Shown piece by piece: positions 8,025-16,743 of a stretch of DNA of 64,000 nt; the first letter of the stretch is position 1; the number at the start of each line of letters is the position of its first letter. The DNA comes from a virus. The DNA is taken from positions 62,001 through 126,000 of IMG/VR virus record IMGVR_UViG_3300032893_000006. One strand, written 5' to 3'. Both the position numbers and the translations under genes were made by a program. The notes under the pieces were generated by a model, which had not been told where the DNA came from, did not search any database, and was given only the letters and a program-made list of their open reading frames with translations.

Positions 8025-9293
8025 ATGCCGTTCCAGAACATGTATCAGGAGCTTCTCGGTGCTGTACCCGGCTCGAACTTGGGGTTGGTGAAGACCAAGA
8101 TCAATGAAGCTTTCCTGACAATTCAGAACGAGAACGTCTGGTCCTTTGAGCTTCTCACGGGAGGATGGCTCACGCCCGGACTTCTTGGCGGCACTGGCAT
8201 CAGCGGAGCGCCGGGGACGAACTTCCTGAGCCCGGGAACGATCACGGTGTCTCCGTACACGACACAGATCACTGGAGACGCGGTCGCGACCGCAGCTTGG
8301 CTTGCGACTCTGTCGACGCCTCCATTCATCACGCAATACCAGTTCCGCGTTCCCTACTACTCGCTCTACAGCGCCATCTCCCTGACGTTTGCTGGCACGC
8401 TTGCATATGTGACGGTCTTGACTCCCGGCTCCGGACAGACACCGGGCATGTATACCTTGAACGGGACTGGAGGATCGGGAACCGGCGCGCAGATCATCGT
8501 GACGGTCGACTCGAACGGCGAAGTGACCACTCCTCCTCTTGTGACCAACCAAGGCAGTGGATACGCGCCGGGTGGAGTTGCGAATCCACCGAGCTTCACG
8601 CTCGCCGCAGGCGGCACACCAGCAACGTTCTCGGCCACCTTGAACGCGATCATCACCACCGACAGGCCGTGGATGGAGCCAGCACAGGTCAACGCAGGCT
8701 ACATGGCTTATCAGGCGTACTTCGCTGCTCCTCCGGGATTCAAGCGCTGGTACAACATCCGCGACACCACCAACAACAACTACATGGATTGGTGGACCAA
8801 GACCCAAGAGGACTTATCCGATGAGGATGCCGAGAGAACGTTCTTCGATGAGCCCCTTTATGTAGTTCCGTACCAGCAAGACACGAGGCCGGGATCGCCG
8901 ACGTATGGACAGATGCTGTTCGAGCTTTGGCCGCACCCGATCACACAGCTTCCGTATACGTTCGGATGTGAGTGTAATTGGCCGCAACTCACAAATCCGA
9001 CCGACATTGTTCCGTACCCTCTGACAGAAGAGGTCGTCAAGCTCAGAGCTTACGAGATGATGTCACTCTGGAAGGAATCGCAGAAGGGTGACGATATGGA
9101 GCGAGGCGCTGGTGCCGATTGGAAGTTCTTGGTAGGAGCCTACCGGGCGGAGTACGCCAATCGGCTAAAGCAATGCAGGAATATGGACAGACACCTCGTA
9201 GACCTGTACTTCACAAAGATGAAGCGGTTGCCCGCGACACAGGGCGATCCGTATGCCACCATCTCCGGAACTTTGAATGTGGGGTCAATGTAA
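8025..9293 (+). CDS. Head-to-tail adaptor-like protein with inserted Gly-rich module
   Basis: In this 422-residue protein the N-terminal 60 residues and a helical C-terminal half (about 320-400, with Val-Val-Lys-Leu-Arg-Ala-Tyr-Glu) resemble phage adaptor or tail-tube connector proteins. Between them, about residues 125-210, is the Gly/Ser-rich beta module seen also at 5643-6521 and 11819-15403. TGGAGG precedes ATG 8025. The 3' end overlaps the antisense HNH gene by 9 bases. The adaptor assignment is by layout. Confidence 0.55.
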   Translation: MPFQNMYQELLGAVPGSNLGLVKTKINEAFLTIQNENVWSFELLTGGWLTPGLLGGTGISGAPGTNFLSPGTITVSPYTTQITGDAVATAAWLATLSTPPFITQYQFRVPYYSLYSAISLTFAGTLAYVTVLTPGSGQTPGMYTLNGTGGSGTGAQIIVTVDSNGEVTTPPLVTNQGSGYAPGGVANPPSFTLAAGGTPATFSATLNAIITTDRPWMEPAQVNAGYMAYQAYFAAPPGFKRWYNIRDTTNNNYMDWWTKTQEDLSDEDAERTFFDEPLYVVPYQQDTRPGSPTYGQMLFELWPHPITQLPYTFGCECNWPQLTNPTDIVPYPLTEEVVKLRAYEMMSLWKESQKGDDMERGAGADWKFLVGAYRAEYANRLKQCRNMDRHLVDLYFTKMKRLPATQGDPYATISGTLNVGSM

Positions 9294-9827
9294 GGGATGC
9301 TTATGACGCGCAGAAAAAGCAAACTCGCCAAAATATTTCCGCTCTGCCTTGCGACGAGCAACAGTGGCGAGTTGAATCGTATCGTAAAGGCCGAGATCAA
9401 TTTCCTTTTGGTTAACAACGATTCTAGCTCTCCATTTTCTGCTTCGCTTGAACCAACATACGCCGGTAACGCCAGAGGTGTTGTTTGCGGCAGGCTTCTT
9501 GTTCGCATGGTTTTGCGCGTGCGTGCATTCTCTAAGATTCTTTCTTCTACAATTGAGAGAATTTCCATCCCAATGATCGACCTCGCATTGGGGTTCGCCG
9601 CATATTTGGCGATGCAGGTAGACAGTGCGTGGCTCGCCTTCTCTTCCACGTCGCGCTGCATAGAAGCTTTTTGTGAATCGGCTATATTCAGCGTACCAGT
9701 TCCATTGTATTGCCCATTTGTAATCACGAGCGTCAACGATAGCGCACTGGCCTCTAGTCAGAGCAATCAAACGCACAGATTTTTCGGACGGTTGAACAAC
9801 TGTTTGTCGCTGTTTAGGGTTTGCCAC
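9285..9827 (-). CDS. HNH homing endonuclease with AP2 DNA-binding domain (2)
   Basis: The 180-residue protein shows the HNH core (Glu-Val-Asp-His-Trp-Asp-Gly-Asn-Ser-Leu-Asn) near residue 90 and an AP2-like domain (Ser-Gly-Val-Thr-Gly-Val, then Gly-Leu-Tyr-Asp) after it. It is the same type as 7384-7947, and the two flank the adaptor gene 8025-9293. Its stop overlaps the end of that gene by 9 bases. Confidence 0.85.
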   Translation of the reverse strand: MANPKQRQTVVQPSEKSVRLIALTRGQCAIVDARDYKWAIQWNWYAEYSRFTKSFYAARRGREGEPRTVYLHRQICGEPQCEVDHWDGNSLNCRRKNLRECTHAQNHANKKPAANNTSGVTGVCWFKRSRKWRARIVVNQKEIDLGLYDTIQLATVARRKAERKYFGEFAFSARHKHPLH

Positions 9828-9865
9828 ACAGAAATTTTATCAGTTGATTTTGAGGGAGTATAAAA

Positions 9866-10246
9866 ATGAGCGGTTACGCAGGAGATGGACAAGCCAAACT
9901 TCTCAACGTCACCCAACAGGGATACTTTTGGGCGAGCGAAACAGTGACAGTTGGCGAGCTAAGCATTGGTTTCGAATTGAGCCGCACGACTTCGATGTAC
10001 TATCCGTGGGGATTCGCTGTTGAGGTTCAGTTCTCGGGAAACCCCGGAACATTCGAAATCGACATCATGGGCGCGGAAACAGACGCCAAAAATAACTATG
10101 TCAAGCTTGGAAGCATCACGGCGACGAACGCGACATTCGTCGGGCGCTTCGAAGGACTGACATACTATCCACGCTATGTGGCCCTTTACGTCACATCGCT
10201 AGGAAACGCCGGGACGGTGAGCGTGAGCGGAAAGGTAACAAGGTAA
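9866..10246 (+). CDS. Beta-rich virion protein, first of a tandem pair
   Basis: This 126-residue product is clearly related to the next one (10250-10642). Both start Met-X-Gly-Tyr-Ala-Gly-X-Gly-Gln-X-Lys-Leu-Leu and share Tyr-Tyr-Pro-Trp-Gly and Phe-Glu-Ile-Asp-Ile-Met-Gly-Ala. Both end in Val-Thr-Arg. It looks like a jelly-roll or Ig-like virion component. ATG 9866 follows an A-rich leader. Confidence 0.6.
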   Translation: MSGYAGDGQAKLLNVTQQGYFWASETVTVGELSIGFELSRTTSMYYPWGFAVEVQFSGNPGTFEIDIMGAETDAKNNYVKLGSITATNATFVGRFEGLTYYPRYVALYVTSLGNAGTVSVSGKVTR

Positions 10247-10249
10247 AGT

Positions 10250-10642
10250 ATGCCCGGCTATGCTGGAAACGGACAATCGAAGCTTCTGCAGATGAACGAG
10301 CAGAGGAACCTTTGGGCAAATGAAAATGTTGCCGAAGGTGAACTTAGCGTAGCCTTTCAGATTAGCCGCGTTACCAGCACATACTACCCATGGGGACTGT
10401 CATTTGAAGTGATCTTTTCTGGTGATCCGGGTGCATTCGAGATCGACATTATGGGAGCAAACAGCGACAATAATTTTTCCTATGTGCAGATCGGAAGCAT
10501 CACGGATGCAAGCGGAAGCATTGTTGCGGGCCAATTTGTCGGAAGATGGGATATGCCGTCAAATATTTGGCCAAAATTTATTGCGGCCTACATGAAGACA
10601 ATTACCAACGCCGTAAAAGTAAATCTTGAGGTTACTCGATGA
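10250..10642 (+). CDS. Beta-rich virion protein, second of a tandem pair
   Basis: This 130-residue paralog of 9866-10246 keeps the same landmarks but has diverged at many positions and has a short insertion near residue 95. Its stop overlaps the start of the next gene (ATGA at 10639-10642), so the two are probably translationally coupled. Function is unknown; a fibre, decoration or appendage subunit is likely from context. Confidence 0.6.
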   Translation: MPGYAGNGQSKLLQMNEQRNLWANENVAEGELSVAFQISRVTSTYYPWGLSFEVIFSGDPGAFEIDIMGANSDNNFSYVQIGSITDASGSIVAGQFVGRWDMPSNIWPKFIAAYMKTITNAVKVNLEVTR

Positions 10643-11817
10643 AGAGGGCACTACTTTTCGCGATAATCGGCGTTGCGATGCCGGTGTTGGCTCAAAAGTA
10701 TCCTCCTGTCTTACTACTGGATGGAGCGGGAAATCCCTACCCATTCGGAAACGGCGCACAACTTCATTCAAACCCTCCAATCATGGAGTGCTATACAAAT
10801 GCGACGGGGATCGTTCAACCATGCAATTTTAGCGGTGGAGGTGGAGGAAATCCGGGCGGTTCAAATGGCGATATTCAATACAACAATAACGGAACATTCG
10901 GAGGTTCCGCAGCGACAATAACAGCAGGCGGCTCAATCACTATTCCCTCAGGGCAGTCGATAAACCTATCCAGTCAAGGCCCGGGAGTTCTCTTTGGAGG
11001 TACGCCGACATTCTTTCCCACGTACCCTGTGATCTCTGATGAAGAATATTCGCCGTCAAGCGTAGGCTCTTCGACTCAGCCTGTGTTTTTTGGCAAAGTT
11101 TTTACATTTACACCATCATGGACCAGTAGCAGCACAATTGTGGAATTGATAGGAGATTTTGGATTTACAACGTCCCAATCGACAGATAGCACAAGTTATT
11201 CAGTCATACAGCATTCTGAAATCGGTGCGGTGGCCGGGGGATCGGGTTTGATTGATTCGGTGATCGGAGGAGAATTTTCAGCAGTAAATCAAGGAACTGG
11301 GTCTGTAACTCAAGGTCAAGGGCTCATCGCCGATTGCCATAATCTTGGTCTTGGAACTGTTACTGAATGCGCGTCTATCGACGTCAATGAAGGGGGAAAC
11401 GCTCCCCCGGATACCGGACCGGTCACCACGGCAATTGGCGTTAAAATCGATGGCATTTTAGAGGGCTCCACAAACTATGACATTTGGGCGACTGATGCTT
11501 CGGCGTTGAATCGCTTTGATGGTCTGGTAATGTTTCCGATCACCGAATCAATCGGAACGCAAACGATATCTGGATGTTCGTTGACTTCTGCGGCTGGAGG
11601 TGCATCTACAGGTTCTTTTCATTCCGGAACCAACGGTACTTGCACCGTCACTATCACACCCGGCATAACTGCTGCTCATGGATTCTACTGCGCAGCACAG
11701 GATACGACAACCGTCGCCGACACCTTGCACCAGACCGCAACAGGAGCAACATCTTGTATAGTGTCTGGAACTACAGCTTCTGGCGATGTAATCACATGGA
11801 CTGCAGCGGCGTTTTAA
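10639..11817 (+). CDS. Fibre-like protein with Sec signal peptide
   Basis: The 392-residue product starts with a textbook signal peptide: Met-Lys-Arg, a hydrophobic core, then Val-Leu-Ala-Gln as cleavage site near residue 19. The rest is Gly/Ser/Thr/Asn-rich beta sequence typical of tail fibres, with Gly-Asp-Ile-Gln-Tyr-Asn-Asn-Asn-Gly near 80 and a compact C-terminal domain containing paired Cys. A virion fibre with a Sec signal is unusual. It could be exported to the host envelope, or the signal may come from a captured host surface protein. Confidence 0.6.
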   Translation: MKRALLFAIIGVAMPVLAQKYPPVLLLDGAGNPYPFGNGAQLHSNPPIMECYTNATGIVQPCNFSGGGGGNPGGSNGDIQYNNNGTFGGSAATITAGGSITIPSGQSINLSSQGPGVLFGGTPTFFPTYPVISDEEYSPSSVGSSTQPVFFGKVFTFTPSWTSSSTIVELIGDFGFTTSQSTDSTSYSVIQHSEIGAVAGGSGLIDSVIGGEFSAVNQGTGSVTQGQGLIADCHNLGLGTVTECASIDVNEGGNAPPDTGPVTTAIGVKIDGILEGSTNYDIWATDASALNRFDGLVMFPITESIGTQTISGCSLTSAAGGASTGSFHSGTNGTCTVTITPGITAAHGFYCAAQDTTTVADTLHQTATGATSCIVSGTTASGDVITWTAAAF

Positions 11818-11818
11818 T

Positions 11819-14800
11819 ATGAAGAGAATATTCACAGCATTGGCATTCTTTTGTTGTGCAATGACGGGGCTCGCGCAAAACGGAGCAGTGCAGCGGTACT
11901 GCGACTTCGGAGCCAGTCAGGCAATTGTTTCCGGCCTGAGAAGCTCGAACTATCAGCAGGGCGACATCCCCCAGTGCACGGTGACAGTCTATTTGACCGG
12001 AACAACAACGCTGGCCCCGATCTATACAGCAAGCACTTCTACTGCGACGGTTGGCTCGATATCGGTCACTGCAGGTGGCACCTATTCTGTATGCCCAACC
12101 GGTATCAGCTTGAGCGGCGGAGGCGGAACAGGAGCGGCTGCGACACCGTCTTGCACGGGGACTGCAGTCACTTCGGTTGCGGTAACGAATCCCGGTTCTG
12201 GATATACGAGCGCACCCACAATTTCTTTTACCGGTGGGACCGGAAGCGGAGCCACTGCGACTGCAAACATGACTGGCAATTTGACCAATCCATTTGTGGC
12301 TAATGCAGACGGTTCTTACCTTTTTTACGCTCTTCAAAACCAAGGTCTTGACGTTCAATTGAGCGGCGGTATTTTTCCGAATACATACCCAACTCCGAAC
12401 ACGCTGGTAGACGTATTTCCAAACCAGAGCTTCTCCCCTGTCAGTGGTGTCACTCAATTGAGTGCAACTGGACCAATCGAGGTAAATGGCGGTTCTGGCC
12501 CGGTCACAGGCTCAGTGCTGATCTCCTGCCCTTCATGCGGCTCCGGTTCTACAACCAATGCACTGACGATGAATAATTCTGGATCAGGCGCGTCATCCGG
12601 CTCGACCTTCAATGGCTCCTCGGCGATCACACTGAGCTATAACACGCTCGGTGCTGCTCCGACCGCGAGCCCGATATTTACGGGAATCGTTGATGCGAGT
12701 GGGGCCACTCAATTTAAACTACCCGTTGCTGCTGGTTATACATCCGCAGCGAATGGAGAAATTGGGTACGACTCGACCAACAAGAATTTTCACGCTTGGG
12801 TGAACGGAGCGGACACGTTGCTAATTCCGCTCGCATCTGGCTTTACAAGCGGACACTGTGGTCAGCCGACAAGCTCGGGCGGATCATGGACGATTGTAGA
12901 CGCAGGTGCCGCGTGCGGGACCGGTTCGGGAGGAGTTACGAGCCTAAACTCATTAACCGGAGGTATAAACTTAACATCGACCAGCAGCACGATAACAATT
13001 ACACCGGGAAGCTCAACAATTGACTTGGAGACCAGTGGAGGAGGCGGAGGAGGTTTACCCTCAAACGCGCTCTTCATTTGCGCGGGCGATTCGATGTGCG
13101 ACGATGATAACCATGTCCTTTCGCCTGCAATAGCTATTGCCTCATTTACTGTTTCTGGATCGACGGTGACTGTAAACACGAGTGCGGCGCATGGCCTTAC
13201 ATCTGGCAACTGGGTTTCAATGAGAGCGGCAACTGGTTGGCCTCAAAACGTGAGTCCGATGGGCCTTGGAACAGGACTCACTATATTTCAGGCAACGGTG
13301 ACGAGTTCTACCCAGTTCACATTGAACGTTGGAAGCCGTTCTGTTTCGCCCTGTTCGTCTTCCTGCGGGAATGCATACTCGGCAATGCCGTATGTCGAAT
13401 TTGCTAAATCGGCTAATCCCCTGTTTCCTTCAGGCGCTTTAACAAACACTGCGACCTGTATGGATACCGGATATCGTCTTCAAACTCTAGCTTCCGATTT
13501 TTCCGGTCTTATTAGTGCATGTGTCGGATCGACCACAGGTAAAGTACCGTACGTCACACTTACCAACGCGAACGATGACGTAGCTCTCTGCGAAACCGCT
13601 GCACAGATCGAGGGATATTACCAGACCATCTTTTCCGCTATCCACGCCATTAATGGGTTTGCCAGCGCTATGACTGCCACAGGAGCGAACTGGGCTACGA
13701 ACACGTTGGGATGCTCAACGCACGTCTGGGATATACAAGAGCAAGTAGACCTTTGGCTACGTCAGCAGTCTAAACAGGAAGTTCAGGCTACAAGTCCGGG
13801 GTCGACCGCCTATTGGGATGCACTGGAAGATATTGGTCCGGACTTAACTGACGCAAACAATACGGCGTTGATCGCAACCAACACCGGTTTTGGTCCGGAA
13901 GGAGCGGCGCGAGCAGCCCAGATTGGATCGCAGTCTCTTCTCGTAGGTAATGGAACGTCCGAGCCACGTAATACTTTGTGGTTTAGAGCCATCAACAGTA
14001 ACGCAGCAGCAGGCATTAACAGCTTGAGCTATGTTCCACGCAACGGCACCACGAATTATCTCTATCAGTGGTTTAATTCATCTTCATCTCTCGTGGCGTC
14101 GCTGACAGATTCGGGCATATTTTCGCCTACATATCTCAACGTGGGGTCCAACGGATTGAGCGGATGCCCGGGCGGTAGGCCGTTTTGTATAGGCACCGGC
14201 TTCAATATTGATTCCAGCAATGTGCTTTATGTGGTTCATGGGATCAACGCTGATTCCGGAGGAAGCTCTAGTAAATATTGGGCTACAGATGGAAGCGTGC
14301 AATCGGTCCCATCCGGAGGCTTCCCGATCACCATAGGTTCCACATCGATTGCATCTGGCAGCACTACGACTACAATTGCAGGTCTCACGCTTTCCAGTCC
14401 TGCATTTACAGGAACTGCGGATGCGAGTGGGTCCACTCAATTTAAACTACCCGTTGCTGCTGGTTATACATCCGCAGCGAATGGAGAAATTGGGTACGAC
14501 TCGACCAACAAGAATTTTCACGCTTGGGTGAACGGAGCGGACACGTTGCTAATTCCGCTCGCATCTGGCTTTACAAGCGGTCACTGTGGTCAGCCAACAA
14601 GTTCAGGTGGATCGTGGACTATTGTTGACGCTGGCGGGGCTTGCGGAACCAGTGGCGGCGGAGCAGCGTGGTCAGCGCTTACCAGTGGAACCAATACGAG
14701 CATGTCGGCGGTGATGGGTTCTGGTTCTAGCCTTGGCTATACCGGAACCGGGGCTATTAACGCTTCAGCAGTTGACGGTGTAACAGTTACCGGAACTCCG

Positions 14801-15403
14801 AGTGCAGGTCAAGTGCCAACTGCAACCAGTGGTACGGCGGCAACGTGGCAGACTCCGAGCAGCGGAACAGGAAACTTTGTCAATATAGGAGCATCTGTCG
14901 CGTGGTCCGGATGCACGTATTCTGGTGGAGTCTGTACAACTTCCGGATCGTCTACTAGCTCAATCACTATATCCAGCATTCCATCGACTTACCTAAGTTT
15001 AGTTATTAGAGTAGTTGGAGGCATAGCGACGTCTGGCTCTAATGCTGATGTCGGAATGCAATTTAATGGTGATACAGGAAACCACTACGACCGCGCCTAT
15101 AATTATTACGGAAACACTAATGCTCAAGGTGATCCAACAAACTCAGCCTTTGTGCCTATTGGCACCCTTGCGGGAGGAGCAGGAACTAAAGGCGGCACTA
15201 TGACCGCTACCATTGAAAATTATGCAGGAACAACAACTTACTATCGCCAATTTCATTCAGAAGGCTACACGTATTACGGCGGACCGGAAGGATTCCAAAA
15301 TTCGGGTGACTGGCAAAGCACAAGCGCTATAACTTCCATTACGCTTGTCTTAAGTTCTGGTGATTATTATGGAACAAACTTTGAGATTTATGGGACCAAC
15401 TAG
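11819..15403 (+). CDS. Large tail fibre with signal peptide, internal duplication and SGNH-like domain
   Basis: This 1194-residue protein begins with a signal peptide (Met-Lys-Arg-Ile, hydrophobic core, Thr-Gly-Leu-Ala-Gln near residue 20). Residues about 60-160 hold the Gly-rich module with Pro-Gly-Ser-Gly-Tyr-Thr-Ser-Ala-Pro. A fibre repeat at about 292-350 recurs at about 868-925, encoded by a 176-bp near-identical DNA repeat. Between them, about 415-705, the sequence resembles an SGNH/GDSL esterase (Ala-Gly-Asp-Ser-Met), although I cannot find the usual Asp-X-X-His block. The C-terminal 170 residues look like a fibre tip. Likely roles are adsorption and deacetylation of surface glycan. 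Confidence 0.6.
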   Translation: MKRIFTALAFFCCAMTGLAQNGAVQRYCDFGASQAIVSGLRSSNYQQGDIPQCTVTVYLTGTTTLAPIYTASTSTATVGSISVTAGGTYSVCPTGISLSGGGGTGAAATPSCTGTAVTSVAVTNPGSGYTSAPTISFTGGTGSGATATANMTGNLTNPFVANADGSYLFYALQNQGLDVQLSGGIFPNTYPTPNTLVDVFPNQSFSPVSGVTQLSATGPIEVNGGSGPVTGSVLISCPSCGSGSTTNALTMNNSGSGASSGSTFNGSSAITLSYNTLGAAPTASPIFTGIVDASGATQFKLPVAAGYTSAANGEIGYDSTNKNFHAWVNGADTLLIPLASGFTSGHCGQPTSSGGSWTIVDAGAACGTGSGGVTSLNSLTGGINLTSTSSTITITPGSSTIDLETSGGGGGGLPSNALFICAGDSMCDDDNHVLSPAIAIASFTVSGSTVTVNTSAAHGLTSGNWVSMRAATGWPQNVSPMGLGTGLTIFQATVTSSTQFTLNVGSRSVSPCSSSCGNAYSAMPYVEFAKSANPLFPSGALTNTATCMDTGYRLQTLASDFSGLISACVGSTTGKVPYVTLTNANDDVALCETAAQIEGYYQTIFSAIHAINGFASAMTATGANWATNTLGCSTHVWDIQEQVDLWLRQQSKQEVQATSPGSTAYWDALEDIGPDLTDANNTALIATNTGFGPEGAARAAQIGSQSLLVGNGTSEPRNTLWFRAINSNAAAGINSLSYVPRNGTTNYLYQWFNSSSSLVASLTDSGIFSPTYLNVGSNGLSGCPGGRPFCIGTGFNIDSSNVLYVVHGINADSGGSSSKYWATDGSVQSVPSGGFPITIGSTSIASGSTTTTIAGLTLSSPAFTGTADASGSTQFKLPVAAGYTSAANGEIGYDSTNKNFHAWVNGADTLLIPLASGFTSGHCGQPTSSGGSWTIVDAGGACGTSGGGAAWSALTSGTNTSMSAVMGSGSSLGYTGTGAINASAVDGVTVTGTPSAGQVPTATSGTAATWQTPSSGTGNFVNIGASVAWSGCTYSGGVCTTSGSSTSSITISSIPSTYLSLVIRVVGGIATSGSNADVGMQFNGDTGNHYDRAYNYYGNTNAQGDPTNSAFVPIGTLAGGAGTKGGTMTATIENYAGTTTYYRQFHSEGYTYYGGPEGFQNSGDWQSTSAITSITLVLSSGDYYGTNFEIYGTN
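12692..12867 (+). repeat. 176-bp direct repeat in tail fibre gene (copy 1)
   Basis: This segment matches 14420-14595 with two differences that I can see. It encodes the fibre motif beginning Asp-Ala-Ser-Gly-Ala-Thr-Gln-Phe-Lys-Leu-Pro. Identity at DNA level, including third codon positions, points to recent duplication or gene conversion. Confidence 0.9.
14420..14595 (+). repeat. 176-bp direct repeat in tail fibre gene (copy 2)
   Basis: This is the second copy of the repeat at 12692-12867, about 1.7 kb downstream in the same frame. Recombination between the copies would delete the SGNH-like region cleanly in frame. Confidence 0.9.
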
Positions 15404-15410
15404 GAAACTC

Positions 15411-15782
15411 ATGCGCTACATTCTCGTCGTCCATGTGTTGATGCTTGTCTCTATTGCAAAAGCGCAAGTAGCTCCGATTGCCTACGAGGATAGCCTTACG
15501 TGGCAGGCTCCAGTTGCCTCGACCGATCCTGTGGTCGGCTACAACGTGTACCGCGCACTTGGAACCAGCGGAACATACGCAGTTTTGAATACTCAACCTG
15601 TGACTGCGACAGCGTATATCGACGGCACCGTCGCTTTGGCAACGAGTTATTCTTATCAGGTAAAGAGCGTAGATGCCCAAGGCAATCAGAGTGTTCCGTC
15701 AAACACGATAACCATCAATCCCGTAAGGAGATTACGATGCGCCGAGTTTCAATTCCGCTTCTTGTTTTCCTGCTTTCGATGA
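15411..15782 (+). CDS. Secreted fibronectin type III-like protein
   Basis: ATG 15411 gives 123 residues: a signal peptide (hydrophobic residues 4-15, Ala-Lys-Ala-Gln cleavage near 19) and one fibronectin type III-like domain (about 25-105). The domain has Trp-Gln-Ala-Pro, Val-Val-Gly-Tyr-Asn-Val-Tyr-Arg and Tyr-Ser-Tyr-Gln-Val-Lys-Ser-Val-Asp, typical of its B, C and F strands. The last 46 bases overlap the next gene. It may act in the envelope or on the particle surface. Confidence 0.65.
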   Translation: MRYILVVHVLMLVSIAKAQVAPIAYEDSLTWQAPVASTDPVVGYNVYRALGTSGTYAVLNTQPVTATAYIDGTVALATSYSYQVKSVDAQGNQSVPSNTITINPVRRLRCAEFQFRFLFSCFR

Positions 15783-16267
15783 TGCTGACCTCCGGATGCA
15801 GGAGCCAAGTCTCTCCAGCGCCACAACCATCGAATACAGTGACGATTGCTCCTGCCTCGTGCCCATCTGGGCAAACGTGCAGCTATTCGTATTTAGTGAG
15901 TCGTGCGATCTGTAGCTCGGCGACAAGCTGCCCGACACCTGCGACTGGAGTCTACACACCGCTGAATGCAACTGCGCTGGCAACCTCGACCTATACTGAC
16001 ACGACGCCTCCATCAGGACAATATGTTGCATATGTAACTCAGGCGACGCTTGATGGAACTCATTTTGGAAATCCCTCTCCCGCCTCAGCGGCTATTCTCA
16101 CAGCGCTTTATCCGGGGACCCCCGGCACGCCGACTGTGACGGCTTTAGCGGCCTTAGCGCCTCCAGTAAAAATAGGTGTGCCAGTGCAATTGACTACTCT
16201 TGTTCCTGTTCCAGATCGCCCTATGGCTAAGTCGATGGTCCTAGCTTTGAGGGTAGAAAGTAAGTGA
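15737..16267 (+). CDS. Predicted lipoprotein
   Basis: ATG 15737 has AAGGAG at 15725-15730. The 176-residue product has a lipoprotein signal: Met-Arg-Arg, a hydrophobic core and the lipobox Leu-Thr-Ser-Gly-Cys ending at about residue 21. The mature part is Thr/Ala/Pro-rich beta sequence with two Cys pairs and fibronectin-like spacing. It is the fourth consecutive product with an export signal. A superinfection-exclusion or envelope role is possible but unproven. It ends with a GTGA overlap to the next start. Confidence 0.65.
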   Translation: MRRVSIPLLVFLLSMMLTSGCRSQVSPAPQPSNTVTIAPASCPSGQTCSYSYLVSRAICSSATSCPTPATGVYTPLNATALATSTYTDTTPPSGQYVAYVTQATLDGTHFGNPSPASAAILTALYPGTPGTPTVTALAALAPPVKIGVPVQLTTLVPVPDRPMAKSMVLALRVESK

Positions 16268-16488
16268 CATTTGCGGAGAGATATGGCGCTCAGATTCTTG
16301 CAAATTTGGACGCGATTAGGAGTGAGTTGAAACGGGTAGAAACTATCCGGTTTTTTTACGAAAGACGAAAAGTTCCAGTGTTTGTAGAAGTAGGCAATGG
16401 GTGGTACCGAAGAGTCTACCCGCAAAAGAGAGATCGGCAGAGGAAGAACAACTTAGCAGCCTACCAAGTGCTGCAAAAAAATAAGTGA
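16264..16488 (+). CDS. Small basic hypothetical protein
   Basis: A 74-residue, Arg/Lys-rich product starts at GTG 16264 overlapping the lipoprotein stop, and overlaps the next start in the same way. It reads as an N-terminal helix and a basic C-terminus, with no recognised family. The tight overlaps place it in the lysis transcription unit. Confidence 0.55.
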   Translation: MTFAERYGAQILANLDAIRSELKRVETIRFFYERRKVPVFVEVGNGWYRRVYPQKRDRQRKNNLAAYQVLQKNK

Positions 16489-16739
16489 TTTGGGAGCCTA
16501 TCGTGGATATCGACACAGCTTGGGAAGAAATAACCAAATTGCGGCGCATTGTGGTTGACGGAAATGGACAGAAACCTTTAACCACCCGCATGACAGAAGT
16601 GGAGGGGAAGATGGAAGAAATCACCGCTCTTCGAACCGACGTGAAAAAGCTCATGGGAATCGTGCTAGGGGCACTCCTCGCCATGCTCGGCACAGTTGGC
16701 GCGGACTTTTTCATTCGTATTTTGCATTCAACCAAATAA
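16485..16739 (+). CDS. XhlA-like membrane protein (holin-associated)
   Basis: The 84-residue product has an N-terminal amphipathic coiled coil (about 10-55) and a single C-terminal transmembrane segment (about 57-78), the layout of XhlA-type proteins that work with holins and endolysins. Start is GTG 16485, overlapping the previous stop; GTG 16503, with GGGAG just upstream, would give 78 residues and may be the true start. The endolysin-like gene follows 4 bases later. Confidence 0.6.
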   Translation: MIWEPIVDIDTAWEEITKLRRIVVDGNGQKPLTTRMTEVEGKMEEITALRTDVKKLMGIVLGALLAMLGTVGADFFIRILHSTK

Positions 16740-16743
16740 AGAC

